From contig JBBDXI010000045.1 of the NCBI GenBank assembly GCA_040902425.1, forward strand, positions 1 to 64,000: a stretch of DNA of 64,000 nt. Direction: 5' to 3'. The DNA comes from JBBDXI01 sp040902425 (GTDB lineage Bacteria; Planctomycetota; Phycisphaerae; Phycisphaerales; UBA1924). The stretch's first letter is position 1, and every line of letters starts with the position of its first letter. This document shows, in pieces, positions 15,604 to 25,000 of the stretch. The notes under the pieces were generated by a model. The model did not search any database, was not told where the DNA came from, and saw nothing but the letters and a program-made list of their open reading frames with translations. The position numbers and the translations under genes are program-made.

Positions 15604-17058
15604 ATGGCTGAGACCATTTACGACACATACATCAGCCCACTGACGCAGAGGAACGCGTCCAAAGAGATGCAGGAGCTCTGGTCCCCCCGCCGCCGCTTCA
15701 CGACCTGGCGCAGGGTCTGGCTCGCCGCCGCGGAGGCCCAGCACGAGGCGGGTCTTCCCATCACCAAGGAGCAGGTCGAGGCCCTCCGCGCCCACGTCGA
15801 GATCACCGATGAGGACATCAAGCGGGCCTTCCAGTACGAGCAGAAGATCAAGCACGACGTGATGGCCCACGTCCACGCCTACGGCGACTCCGCCCCCGCC
15901 GCCCGCGGCATCATCCACACGGGCATGACCAGCCAGGATGTGGTCTGCAACGCCGAGCTGCTGATCCTCAGGGATGCCCTCGACCTCATCCAGCTCAAGC
16001 TCGCCCGCGCGATCGACGCCGCGGGCACCCTCGCCGAGAAGCACGCCGCCCTCCCCACCCTCGCCTTCACCCACTACCAGCCCGCCCAGCCCACCACCGT
16101 GGGCCGGCGCGCGGCCCAGTGGGGGTACGACCTGTGCATCTGCCTGGAGCGGATCGAGAGCACCCTCCACCACCTGAAGATCCGCGGCCTGAAGGGCGCC
16201 ACCGGGACCCAGGCCTCCTTCGTCCACCTTTTCGAGGGGCGCCACGAGAACGTGGACACGATGGAGGCCGAGTTCGTCCGCCGACTGGGGTGGATCGGAA
16301 ACCTCGTCCACGAGCTGACCAGCCAGACCTACCCCCGCGTGGTCGATGCCTTCATCGTGGCCGACCTGGCCGCCGTCGCATCCGTGATCCACAAGACCTG
16401 CAACGACCTCCGCCTCCTGTGCGGGCGCAAGGAGATCGACGAGCCCTTCGGGGAGCACCAGGTCGGCTCCTCCGCGATGCCCTACAAGCAGAACCCCATG
16501 CGCTGCGAGCGGGCCACCGGCCTCTCCCGCTTCGTCATGAACCTCGCCCAGGACCCCCTCCACACCAACGCCACCCAGTGGCTGGAGCGCACGCTCGACG
16601 ACTCCGCTAACCGCCGCATCGTCCTCCCCGAGGCCTTCCTCGCCCTCGACGGGGCCCTGGACCTGCTCCACAGCGTCCTCTCGGGCCTGGTCGTCCACGA
16701 GCACACCATCCGGCACAACCTGATGGCCGAGATGCCGTTCATGGCCCTGGAGAACGTCATGATGGCCGCCGTCAAGCGCGGCCGGGACCGCCAGGAGGTC
16801 CACGAGGTGCTGCGTCGCCACGCCCACCTCGCCGGCAAGCGGGTCAAGGAACAGGGGCTCCCCAACGACCTGATCGAGAGGCTCCGGAGCGAGCCGATGC
16901 TCTTCGGCCTCAACCTCGACGAGCTGCTGGACCCCATCGCCTACGTCGGTCGCGCCCCCCAGCAGGTCCAGAAGTTCCTCGCCAGCGAGGTGGCGAGCAT
17001 CCGCAAGGGCTACAGCACCCGCTACGCCCAGCTTTCCTCGAGCGAGCCCAAGGTCTGA
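15604..17058 (+). CDS. purB: Adenylosuccinate lyase
   Basis: Catalyses two fumarate-releasing steps, making AICAR and AMP in purine synthesis. The fumarase/aspartase signature GSSAMPYKQNPMR is at 288-300 and holds the mobile catalytic loop. HTGMTSQDVVCNAELLI and FTHYQPAQPTTVGRR are the other active-site segments, carrying the general-acid His and substrate contacts. The 484-aa length is normal for the longer eukaryote-like PurB subfamily. Argininosuccinate lyase is excluded by these segments. Single gene, with no purine neighbours in view. Confidence 0.95.
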   Translation: MAETIYDTYISPLTQRNASKEMQELWSPRRRFTTWRRVWLAAAEAQHEAGLPITKEQVEALRAHVEITDEDIKRAFQYEQKIKHDVMAHVHAYGDSAPAARGIIHTGMTSQDVVCNAELLILRDALDLIQLKLARAIDAAGTLAEKHAALPTLAFTHYQPAQPTTVGRRAAQWGYDLCICLERIESTLHHLKIRGLKGATGTQASFVHLFEGRHENVDTMEAEFVRRLGWIGNLVHELTSQTYPRVVDAFIVADLAAVASVIHKTCNDLRLLCGRKEIDEPFGEHQVGSSAMPYKQNPMRCERATGLSRFVMNLAQDPLHTNATQWLERTLDDSANRRIVLPEAFLALDGALDLLHSVLSGLVVHEHTIRHNLMAEMPFMALENVMMAAVKRGRDRQEVHEVLRRHAHLAGKRVKEQGLPNDLIERLRSEPMLFGLNLDELLDPIAYVGRAPQQVQKFLASEVASIRKGYSTRYAQLSSSEPKV

Positions 17059-17290
17059 CCGCCAAGGGCTGTGGGGCAGGCGTCCGGCCGGCCCTTGACG
17101 CCTCCCCCCCTTTCCGGCACACTGCCCGCCCGCCCCCGGCCGCATCCCCTTGCGGCCACCGGACGTATGGATACCGACCGGGTGGGACGAGCCGCCGGCC
17201 ACGCAGGCCGCGCCTCGGCCCCGGGCCTAACGTGGGAACCCCCCCTTGGGAGCCGCCTCAGGGCCGCCCCAGTCTCACCGGAGCATTCAC

Positions 17291-18670
17291 ATGGCCGCTC
17301 GAAGCAGCGCGGGAGTCGGCGTCGGCATCACCATCACCCTCCTGGGTCTGGCCTGCCTCGCCCTCTTCATCACCACGATCGTCTTCTACAGCAAGTTCCA
17401 GCGGTCCGACCGCGAGCTGACCACCACCCGCATGGAGTGGGACAACTGGGTCCGGCGGGATGAGCAGAACGCCGACACCATCGGGCGGCTCCGCGACCTG
17501 GCCCGCAAGGAGAACAAGTCGGTCGTGGGCTACCTGAACGACTCGCTCCGCGGGACCATGCAGAAGGTCTCGGGCAAGCCGGGCGACGGCCCCGAGCAGC
17601 TGGCGGCCGACCTGGCCCGCGTCGAGGGCGCCGGCAGCAGCACGCTGCTGGGCGTCATCCGCGCCCGCGACGCCTCGATCGCCGACCTGACCTCCAAGCT
17701 CCAGGAGGCGGAGAAGAACTTCCAGACCGCCAACACCAACCTGCAGAACGAGGCCGCCCGCGTCCAGGCCAAGATCGCGTCCTACGACAAGACCATCCAG
17801 ACCCTGACGGGCGATGTGGACCGGTACAAGAACGAGGTCGAGCAGTACCGCCAGCAGATCAACGCCTTCAAGCTCTCGCTGGACGAGTTGATGGAGAAGG
17901 CCCGCAACCAGTTCGCGTCACAGGAGGCCGCCCTCAAGGAGCAGATCCGCGGCCTGGAGACGGTGAATCTCCAGATCAACGAGCAGCTCGCGGCTCTCCG
18001 CCGGGACAAGAGCAAGGACTTCCTCCAGCCCCGGGCCGAGGCCACCCTGGTGGACGGCTCGGTCATCGGCGCCACGCCGGGCACCAACGAGGTCAGCATC
18101 AACCTCGGGCGCAAGGACCGGGTCATGCTGGGGATGACCTTCGCCATCTACGCCAACTCGAGTTCGATCACGCCCAACGCCGAGGGCGTCTACCCCGCCG
18201 GCAAGGCCACCATCGAGGTCATCAACATCGGCGAGGCCACCTCCACCGCCCGCATCACCCGCGAGAACAAGGGCAACCCGATCGTCCGCGGGGATGTGAT
18301 CGCCAACGCCATCTACGACCCCAAGAAGGTCTACACCTTCCTGGTCTACGGGAACTTCGACACCAACGGCGACGGGGCCGCGACCCCGATGGAGACCGCG
18401 GACATCAAGGCCATGATCGAGGCCTGGAGCGGCAAGGTGACCGACGAGCTGACCGGCGCGGTGGACTACCTCGTCCTCGGCCAGCGGCCCGTCGTCCCCC
18501 CGCCGCCCAACGCCGGCGACCCCTACGCCCTCGTCCAGGAGTACCTCCGCCTCGACCGCATGGCCGTCCGCTACGACGAGCTGACCCGCCAGGCCGCGGC
18601 CACCAGCATCCCCATCCTCAACGAGAACCGCCTCTACACGCTGATCGGCCGCCGCCCCGGCCTCCGCTGA
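17291..18670 (+). CDS. Membrane-anchored coiled-coil protein with possible BRCT-like domain
   Basis: A 459-aa protein. One transmembrane helix lies at about 8-31 (VGITITLLGLACLALFITTIVFY). A long Gln/Lys/Glu-rich coiled coil follows to about residue 255, then a beta-rich region (about 262-355). The segment at about 356-410 reads VYTFLVYGNFD, then IKAMIEAWSGKVTDELTGAVDYLVLG. The 'GKV-x-D-x-L-x(4)-DYLVLG' pattern resembles a BRCT fold, which is surprising outside DNA repair. Inside it DTNGDGAATPME looks like an EF-hand calcium loop. I know no characterised homologue. The ATG at 17291 excludes an upstream unstructured reading. A terminator follows the gene. Confidence 0.8.
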   Translation: MAARSSAGVGVGITITLLGLACLALFITTIVFYSKFQRSDRELTTTRMEWDNWVRRDEQNADTIGRLRDLARKENKSVVGYLNDSLRGTMQKVSGKPGDGPEQLAADLARVEGAGSSTLLGVIRARDASIADLTSKLQEAEKNFQTANTNLQNEAARVQAKIASYDKTIQTLTGDVDRYKNEVEQYRQQINAFKLSLDELMEKARNQFASQEAALKEQIRGLETVNLQINEQLAALRRDKSKDFLQPRAEATLVDGSVIGATPGTNEVSINLGRKDRVMLGMTFAIYANSSSITPNAEGVYPAGKATIEVINIGEATSTARITRENKGNPIVRGDVIANAIYDPKKVYTFLVYGNFDTNGDGAATPMETADIKAMIEAWSGKVTDELTGAVDYLVLGQRPVVPPPPNAGDPYALVQEYLRLDRMAVRYDELTRQAAATSIPILNENRLYTLIGRRPGLR

Positions 18671-18680
18671 TCGGCGGCCC

Positions 18681-18723
18681 GACTGGGTGGCCCGACTGGG
18701 TGGCCCGACGCTCCGCGGCGGGT
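18681..18723. repeat. Type B repeat with a partial duplication
   Basis: ACTGGGTGGCCCG occurs twice, the second copy continuing into the full type B palindrome ACGCTCCGCGGCGGGT. It lies directly after the stop of the coiled-coil gene. Confidence 0.85.
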
Positions 18724-18738
18724 CTTTTCTGACACGAG

Positions 18739-18765
18739 CCCCGTGCACACGCACCGGGTTTTTTT
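18739..18765 (+). terminator. Rho-independent terminator
   Basis: CCCCGTGC (18739-18746), loop ACAC, GCACCGGG (18751-18758; one C-C mismatch), then seven T. It terminates the coiled-coil gene. Confidence 0.8.
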
Positions 18766-18774
18766 CTATCGTGC

Positions 18775-18809
18775 CACGGGTTCGCCGGCGTCTTCGCCGG
18801 CAACCCGTG
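18775..18809. repeat. Type D inverted repeat
   Basis: CACGGGTTCGCCGGCG and TCGCCGGCAACCCGTG face each other over a 3-base loop. Related elements occur at 40858-40968 and 53034-53075. Confidence 0.85.
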
Positions 18810-18831
18810 CCTGCCACACCGCTCTCCGCGT

Positions 18832-18837
18832 TACCAT
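18832..18837 (+). promoter_or_regulatory. -10 box TACCAT, acyltransferase gene
   Basis: TACCAT ends seven bases before the TTG at 18845 and helps choose that start over the GTG at 18743, which lies inside the terminator stem. Confidence 0.45.
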
Positions 18838-18844
18838 CCGCGCC

Positions 18845-20023
18845 TTGCCGATCCACCCCCATGCCCACCGATCCCGGACCGCCGTCGGGCGCATCGCCGA
18901 GGCCGCGGCCTACGGCGCCATCCGCGCCGGCGTCGGCATCCTGGGGATGTGCCCGCCCGCGCCCATCCTCCGCATGGCGGCGTCGGCCGGGCGGGTCTAC
19001 GCCCGCTTCGACAAGCGGCACATGCGCCGGGCGATGTCCAACCTCGCCGTGGCCTTTCCGGACTGGCCCCAGGAGCGCCTGTACGCCGTGGGCGCGGAGT
19101 CCCACGCCCACATCTTCCGCCTCGGCGTGGAGCTGGCCCGCTCCCCGCGGATCCTGAACGACGACGGCTGGCCGGACCACCTCGAGCTGGGGGACCTGGA
19201 GAAGGGCCTGCGGGCCCTCATCTCCGCCCGCCCCTGCATCCTCATCACCGGCCACTGCGGCAACTGGGAGCTGCTGGGCTACACGCTGGCCCTGCTGGGC
19301 TTCCCCATGCACGCCCTGTACCGCCCGCTGGACCTGCACCCGCTGGACCGCTACGTCCACCAGACCCGCCAGCGCCGGGGCCTGACCCTGATCGACAAGT
19401 TCGGGGCGCTCAAGCAGCTCCCCGACTTCGTGCGGTCCGGGGCCCCCGTCGGCTTCGTCGCCGACCAGAACGCCGGCGACCGGGCGCTGTTTGTGCCCTT
19501 TTTCAACCGCCTCGCGGCCACGTACAAGAGCATCGGGCTGCTGGCCCTGCAGTTCGGGGCCACCATCATCTGCGGGTGCGCCCGAAGAATGTCGGATGTG
19601 GGATGTCGGATGTCGGATGGGGAGAGCGCAGACCTTCGCGGCGTTCGTGGGACGGAACCCATCCGACATCCGACATCCCACATCCGCCATGCCCTCCAGT
19701 ACCGCATCGAGATCGCCGACGTCTTCGGCCCCGGGGACTGGTCGCAGCACCCCGACCCCCTCTTCTACCTCACCGCCCGCTACCGGCGCGCCATCGAGTC
19801 GATGATCCGCGCCGCCCCCGAGCAGTACCTCTGGATGCACCGAATCTGGCGGAGCCGCCCCAGGCACGAACGCTCCCGCCGCCCCTTCCCCCCGCTGCTG
19901 CTCGCCAAGCTCCGCGCCCTCCCCTGGATGACCGAGGCCGACTTGGCCCAGATCCAGCACCACAGCGCCCGCGACGCCCGGACTCTGGAGGAGACGGGGC
20001 AGGACAAGCTGTCGGAGTTCTGA
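18845..20023 (+). CDS. Lysophospholipid / lipid A acyltransferase family protein
   Basis: LpxL/HtrB-type acyltransferase (Lip_A_acyltrans family), 392 aa, expected at the inner membrane in lipid A acylation. ILITGHCGNWELLG carries the catalytic H-x4-E. YRPLDLHPLDRYVHQTRQRRG, VGFVADQNAGDRALFVPFF and EQYLWMHRIWRSRP are the following conserved blocks. An in-frame hairpin repeat (19589-19689) inserts about 34 residues between ATIICGCAR and HALQYRIEIADVFGP. No ATG precedes the conserved region, so TTG is used. It is the only lipid A gene in view. Confidence 0.88.
   Translation: MPIHPHAHRSRTAVGRIAEAAAYGAIRAGVGILGMCPPAPILRMAASAGRVYARFDKRHMRRAMSNLAVAFPDWPQERLYAVGAESHAHIFRLGVELARSPRILNDDGWPDHLELGDLEKGLRALISARPCILITGHCGNWELLGYTLALLGFPMHALYRPLDLHPLDRYVHQTRQRRGLTLIDKFGALKQLPDFVRSGAPVGFVADQNAGDRALFVPFFNRLAATYKSIGLLALQFGATIICGCARRMSDVGCRMSDGESADLRGVRGTEPIRHPTSHIRHALQYRIEIADVFGPGDWSQHPDPLFYLTARYRRAIESMIRAAPEQYLWMHRIWRSRPRHERSRRPFPPLLLAKLRALPWMTEADLAQIQHHSARDARTLEETGQDKLSEF
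19589..19689. repeat. Paired heptamer arrays (ATGTCGG / CCGACAT) inside the acyltransferase gene
   Basis: The left arm (19589-19620) has four ATGTCGG-type units. The right arm (about 19658-19689) has the complementary CCGACAT units. The loop is about 38 bases. It is read in frame as a Met/Ser/Asp/Cys-rich peptide then a His/Pro/Thr-rich one. A sister element lies at 46811-46910. Confidence 0.92.
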
Positions 20024-20208
20024 GGACCCCCAAAGCGAGTCGCCTACGGCTTTGCCGGCCGGCAACCTCACGCCGCTCCGGGCCGAACATCCGAGCCGGA
20101 CGCTCAACACGCTTTGGCTTCTCGGGATTCCGCCCTAAACTACCCAGCTACACACCCCCCACCCCCCACCCACCCCCGGGGCCACGCCCCGCTTTCCCCG
20201 GAGCCTCC

Positions 20209-20673
20209 ATGCCCCCCTCCCCCCGCCTCGAAGATGTCAAGGTCCTCATCGTGGACGACGACCGCGATGTGCTCGAATCCATGGATGCCGCCTTCCAGGC
20301 CGAGGGCGCGGCCACGCAACTGGCGACCGACGGCAACGAGGCCGTCCGCATCTGCTCGGAGGACCCGCCGGAGCTGGTCGTCCTCGACATGATGCTCCCC
20401 CGCCGCTCCGGCTTCCTGGCCCTGGAGAAGATCAAGGGGCGCGAGGACAGCCCCCTGGTCATCATGGTCACCGCCAACGAGGGCAAGCGGCACCAGGCCT
20501 ACGCCGAGAGCCTGGGCGTGGACGCCTATCTCCTGAAGCCCGTGCCCCTCCAGCGGCTGGTGTCGCTGGCCGCGCAGCTCATCGACAAGCGCGACGAGGA
20601 AGAGGGCGACGAGGACGACGGCGGCGGCGAGGATGAGCCGGCGCCCGCGCCCGCCAAGCGCACCAAGAAGTGA
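20209..20673 (+). CDS. Single-domain response regulator
   Basis: A 154-aa CheY-like receiver without an output domain. VLIVDDD gives the acidic pair, VVLDMMLP the phospho-acceptor Asp, MVTAN the switch Thr and LLKP the conserved Lys. A highly acidic tail (about 125-143, Asp/Glu/Gly) and a short Lys/Pro end follow, which is unusual. No histidine kinase is nearby. The first in-frame ATG is used; CCTCCATG gives little Shine-Dalgarno. TAAACT about 70 bases upstream may be its -10 box. Its partner and output are unknown. Confidence 0.9.
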   Translation: MPPSPRLEDVKVLIVDDDRDVLESMDAAFQAEGAATQLATDGNEAVRICSEDPPELVVLDMMLPRRSGFLALEKIKGREDSPLVIMVTANEGKRHQAYAESLGVDAYLLKPVPLQRLVSLAAQLIDKRDEEEGDEDDGGGEDEPAPAPAKRTKK

Positions 20674-20692
20674 CCCCGCCCCCCTGAGCGTG

Positions 20693-20731
20693 GCTACAGC
20701 GGCGTCGCGCCCGCCGCGCCGCCGCTGTAGC
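20693..20731 (+). terminator. Hairpin after the response-regulator gene
   Basis: GCTACAGCGGCG (20693-20704) pairs perfectly with CGCCGCTGTAGC (20720-20731). There is no T-run, so it is either a repeat element or a hairpin acting at the mRNA 3' end. Confidence 0.55.
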
Positions 20732-20735
20732 ATCC

Positions 20736-20765
20736 CTCACCGTCTCACCGTCTCACCGTCTCACC
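20736..20765. repeat. CTCACCGT octamer array, 3.75 copies
   Basis: Three perfect units and a partial fourth, seven bases before the ATG at 20773. It is the same unit and same position relative to a start codon as at 4826-4881. Confidence 0.95.
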
Positions 20766-20772
20766 CCGCCCC

Positions 20773-21096
20773 ATGGCCAGCAAACGCCAGATCGTCCTCA
20801 GCCGGCCCCGGGGCCGGGGCTCCGAAGAGATCGAGCCCCTGGGCTCGGCCGCGGAGGTCATCGCCGCCCTCGCGCCGTTCAACACCGCCCCCGACGGGGC
20901 CGCGGGCGGCGCCCTGGGCACGATGACGCTGCACGGTCCGGGCATGATGGTCCTGATGGCCACCACGCAGCCCAAGGTCCTGCAGCTCATGGCCAGCCTC
21001 ACCGACGAGGAGATCGCCCTGCCCGTGCTGATGCGGGCCTGCAGGGCCCTGGGGTGGTCGATGACGGACATGGAATCGGGGAGGACGTTCGGGTAG
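20773..21096 (+). CDS. Unknown small protein, 107 aa
   Basis: I do not recognise this protein. It opens with a basic stretch (MASKRQIVLSRPRGRGSEE), followed by a central segment with many Met (GTMTLHGPGMMVLMATTQPKVLQLMASLTDEE) and a helical end (LPVLMRACRALGWSMTDME). No signal peptide or membrane helix is evident. Good codon structure and an ATG directly after an octamer array support it as real. It is followed by an inverted repeat and the FmdB-like gene. No function is proposed. Confidence 0.65.
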   Translation: MASKRQIVLSRPRGRGSEEIEPLGSAAEVIAALAPFNTAPDGAAGGALGTMTLHGPGMMVLMATTQPKVLQLMASLTDEEIALPVLMRACRALGWSMTDMESGRTFG

Positions 21097-21199
21097 AAAG
21101 CAGCACATGGCAAAGCGGCAAATAGCAAATGAAGACGCTGCGGCCGCCCGACCCGGGATCGATGTGCTGCTTTGCTGATCTGCCCTTGCTGCTTTGCGG
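21097..21199. repeat. Long imperfect inverted repeat (AAAGCAGCACATGGCAAAG type)
   Basis: Left arm 21097-21134 (AAAGCAGCACATGGCAAAGC...) and right arm 21161-21199 (GATGTGCTGCTTTGCTGATC...) are built from GCAAA/TTTGC-type units of about eight bases. It is noticeably more AT-rich than the genes around it. Confidence 0.8.
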
Positions 21200-21207
21200 A
21201 GCCGCCC

Positions 21208-21501
21208 GTGCCGACCTACGTCTACGACATCCTCGACAAGCGCGGCCGCCCCACGGGCCGGACCTTCGAGACCATCCAGAGCATCAAGGCCTCGCCGCTG
21301 ACCAGGCACCCCGAGACGGGGGAGCCGGTGCGGCGGGCCATCGTCGCCCCGACGCTCGGCCTGGGCATGTCCACGGCCAAGGCCCGCATGAGCAACAAGA
21401 ACCTCGAGCGCCTCGGCTTCACCAAATACGAACGCAGGGGCAAGGGCCACATGGAGCGGACCGCCGGCAAGGGCGGGCCGCGCAGCATCTCGGCGGATTG
21501 A
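21208..21501 (+). CDS. FmdB-like small protein lacking the zinc cysteines
   Basis: A 97-aa protein. The opening PTYVYDILDKRGRPTGRTFETIQSIKASPLTRHPETGEPVRRAI follows the pattern of FmdB-family zinc-ribbon proteins, in which the same strand-turn-strand carries CxxC pairs, but no Cys is present here. The remaining half (LGLGMSTAKARMSNKNLERLGFTKYERRGKGHMERTAG) is basic and may bind nucleic acid. The GTG at 21208 is chosen because the frame upstream is repeat sequence. Function unknown. Confidence 0.6.
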   Translation: MPTYVYDILDKRGRPTGRTFETIQSIKASPLTRHPETGEPVRRAIVAPTLGLGMSTAKARMSNKNLERLGFTKYERRGKGHMERTAGKGGPRSISAD

Positions 21502-21515
21502 ACCGGCTCGACGGC

Positions 21516-21797
21516 CTACTCCCGGGGCGGGAGCACCCGCACGTTCCGCCGCCCGCCCTCGCGGAAGGGGTTGCGGAACAGCGCCCGGAACCGTGAGAAC
21601 AGGTCCAGCGTCACGGCCGCGGCCAGGAAGACCACGCCCGCGATGATCGCGGCGGGCACGACCAGCACCACCAAGACCAGTGCGAAGACGAGCAGCCCGG
21701 CCCCGACGGCGAGCCTGAGCAGCCACGCCGGCTGCTTGGCCGCGAAACTCACCACGCGGAACCCCGCGGGGCGGGGGTTGTCGCCCTCGATTGTCAT
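21516..21797 (-). CDS. Small membrane protein, 93 aa
   Basis: A short hydrophobic protein. Residues 1-22 are polar, then about 45 uninterrupted hydrophobic residues (LLRLAVGAGLLVFALVLVVLVVPAAIIAGVVFLAAAVTLDLF) probably form two helices in a hairpin, and a basic tail (RFRALFRNPFREGGRRNVRVLPPRE) stays in the cytoplasm by the positive-inside rule. It converges on the FmdB-like gene with 14 bases between them. The ATG lies 236 bases from the dnaE ATG on the other strand. No recognised family. Confidence 0.65.
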   Translation of the reverse strand: MTIEGDNPRPAGFRVVSFAAKQPAWLLRLAVGAGLLVFALVLVVLVVPAAIIAGVVFLAAAVTLDLFSRFRALFRNPFREGGRRNVRVLPPRE

Positions 21798-21880
21798 CGG
21801 TGGATGGTAGGGAACGCCGGCGACGGCCTTTCAGCGGGGGCCGCATCACCCGGGCCTCCGCAACCGCGGGGGCCGCCGCC

Positions 21881-21936
21881 GGGTGGCCCGACGCTCCGCG
21901 GCGGGTTCCGGAAGCCTGCCGCGGAGCGTCAGGCCA
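21881..21936. repeat. Type B repeat, full-length inverted pair
   Basis: GGTGGCCCGACGCTCCGCGG and CCGCGGAGCGTCAGGCC face each other across GCGGGTTCCGGAAGCCTG. The same pair is at 47162-47223. Confidence 0.9.
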
Positions 21937-22006
21937 GCCAAAGCCGACCCGCCCGGGGCCGCCGTGGATGCCCTGTCGCTCACGCCACCGAACGGGACCG
22001 TTGTGA

Positions 22007-22012
22007 TACACT
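22007..22012 (+). promoter_or_regulatory. -10 box TACACT, dnaE
   Basis: TGATACACT, an extended-type -10 box, lies 21 bases before the dnaE ATG, leaving a leader of about 14 bases. Confidence 0.5.
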
Positions 22013-22033
22013 CCTCCAGGTTCGTGAACCACA

Positions 22034-25000
22034 ATGGACGCGGTAGGCATGGGTGGGAACCCACAACAGGTTGCGGGTAGCGGGCTTGCGCCGGCCGGAG
22101 CGGAGGCCGCGGGGAGGCCATTCGTCCACCTGCACCTGCACACCGAGTATTCGTTGCTCGACGGCGGCAACCGCGTGGACCGGCTGGTGAGGCGGGTCAA
22201 GGAACTCGGGATGACCGCGGTCGGCGTGACCGACCACGGCAACCTCTTCGGCGCGGTCGCCGTCTACCTCGCCTGCCGCGAGGCGGGGGTCAATCCCATC
22301 CTCGGCGTCGAGGCGTACGTGACGCCGCCCGGCAAGCCGCGGACCGACCGGACGTATTCCGGCGGCGGCGAGGGCGGGTACCACCTGGTGCTGCTCGCCG
22401 AGACGCTGGAGGGGTGGGAGAACCTGCTGGTCCTGTGCTCCGAGGCGTACCTGACCGGGTTCTACTACAAGCCGCGGATCGACCGCGAGCTGCTGGAGAA
22501 GCACTCGGCGGGGCTGATCGCCATCAACGGCCACCTCGGCAGCGAGATCGGCGACCACCTGCTGGACTTTGAGCGCAGCGGCGAGGAGAAGCACTGGGCC
22601 GCGGCGGTGGAGAGTGCGCGCTGGCACGCCCGGGTCTTCAGTGACGCAGTGACGCAGAAACGCAGCGACGCAGCAGAGGGGGACCGAACTGCGTCACTCC
22701 CTCACTCCGTCACTCCGTCACTCCCCCGGTTCTTCGTCGAGCTCCAGCACCATGTGCCCGAGCAGATCGCGATCAACAGGCACCTGATCCGGCTGGCGAA
22801 GGAGCTCTCGCTCCCGCTGGTGGCGGACAACGACGCCCACTTCCTGAAGGCCGACGAGCACGACGCCCACGACACGCTCATCTGCATCAGCACGCAGGTG
22901 GCCAAGAGCGCGGCCGACCGGATGCGCTACCCGGCGGACCTGTACGTCAAGAGCCCCGAGGAGATGTGGGTCCTTTTCGAGCCCTACGGAGAGGACGGGC
23001 GCGAGGCGCTGCTCAACACCGCCCGCATTGCGGAACGGTGCAACGTCGAGCTGCCCCTGGGGAAGAGCCACGCGCCGCTGGTGCGGGTGGCGATCCGCAG
23101 GGACGCAGTAACGCAGAAACGCAGTGACGCAGCGAAGGACCCGGGCGCGGGCCTGCCGCGGCACGACGACCCGAAGTACGGCGGCGACCTGACCGCCTGG
23201 TACCAGGACTTCTGCTCCCGTTTCGAGGTCAGCCCGCTGCGGATCGCGGACGACGCGTCGGAAAGGGACCGCGCGTCGGCACTTGCCGAGGCCCGGCGTG
23301 AGTGCGACGAGGCGCTGGTGCTCCTGTCGCGGGCGGGCGCGGTGTGGCGGTACGGCGCTCCCGCCCCTTGCACGACGGATGACGCACGGATCGGCTCGGA
23401 GAGCCGACCTACCCAGGACGAAACGCAGGCCCGCCTCGACCGCGAGCTGAAGATCCTCTGCGACAAGGGCATCTCGCCGTACTTCCTCATCGTCTGGGAT
23501 TTCGTCAACTGGGGGCGGCAGAACGGCGTCCCCGCCCTGGCCCGCGGCTCGGGCGTCGGCACCATGGTCGGCTACGTGCTGGGCCTCTCCAACGCCTGCC
23601 CGGTCCGGTACGGGCTGCTCTTCGAGCGCTTCACCGACCCCGACCGCTCGGAATACCCCGACATCGACATCGACCTCTGCCAGGACGGGCGCGCCCGCGT
23701 CATCGACTACGTCCGCCAGAAGTACGGGCACGTCGCCCAGATCATCACGTTCGGAACCCTGAAGGCCCGCGCGGCCATCCGCGACGTGGCCCGCGTGCTC
23801 GAGATCCCGCTCCACGAGGCGGACAAGATCGCCAAGATGATCCCCGAGCAGCTGGGGATCACGCTCGACGAGGCCCTCGCCCAGGAGCCGGACCTCCGCA
23901 AGCTCTACGAGAGCGACGAGAAGTACAAGCGGCTGCTGGACCACGCCCGCACGCTGGAGGGCCAGGCGCGGCACGCCTCGGTCCACGCCGCGGGCGTCAT
24001 CGTCGCGACTCGGCCCCTGCACGAGGTGGTGCCGCTCTACAAGCAGAGCACCGCCGAGGACCACGAGATCGTCACGCAGTGGGACGGGCCCACGTGCGAG
24101 CGGATGGGCCTGCTGAAGATGGACTTCCTGGGCCTCCGCACCATCAGCGTGATCGAGCGGTGCAAGGCGCTGATCCGGCAGACGCTGCCGGAGGAGGCGG
24201 TGTGGCGGGCGGTGGGAAGGGGGGAGGAGTTCGGGGCGAGACAGCGAGACAGCGAGACAGCGAAACAGGGGAAGACGGCTGGTCTGCACCCTGCCTCGCT
24301 GTGTCGCTGTCTCGCTCACCCCCTCGACCTCGACCGCCTCACCTGCGACGACCAGCGCGTGTTCGAGCTCTTCCGCCGGGGCGAGACGACCGGCGTGTTC
24401 CAGTTTGAATCGCCGGGCATGCGCCGGCTGCTGGTCGAGATGAAGCCCGACCGGCTGGAAGACCTGATCGCCGCCAACGCGCTCTTCCGCCCCGGGCCGA
24501 TGGACCTGATCCCCGCCTACAACCGCCGCAAGCACGGGCAGGACACCGTGCCCAGGGTCCACGAGATCGTGGACCGCTACACCGCCGAGACCTACGGCGT
24601 GATGGTCTACCAGGAGCAGGTCATGCAGATCGTGCACGGCCTGGGCGGGATCGGCCTGCGCGACGCCTACACGCTCATCAAGAACATCTCGAAGAAGAAG
24701 CACGACAAGATCGAGAAGGAGCGGCCCAAGTTCGTCGAGGGGGCGCAGAAGCAGGGGCTGAGCAAGGACGCCGCGGAGAACCTCTTCGAGCTGATCCTCA
24801 AGTTCGCCGGGTACGGCTTCAACAAGAGCCACAGCACCGGGTACGCCATCGTCGCCTACCAGACGGCGTACCTGAAGACGTACTTCCCCAACCACTACAT
24901 GGCCGCGTTCCTGACCTACGAGTCCGCGGCCCAGAAGGTCAGCGACTGGATCGCGTACCTGGAGGACGCGAAGAAGGCCCGGTTCATCGAGCCGCTCCCG

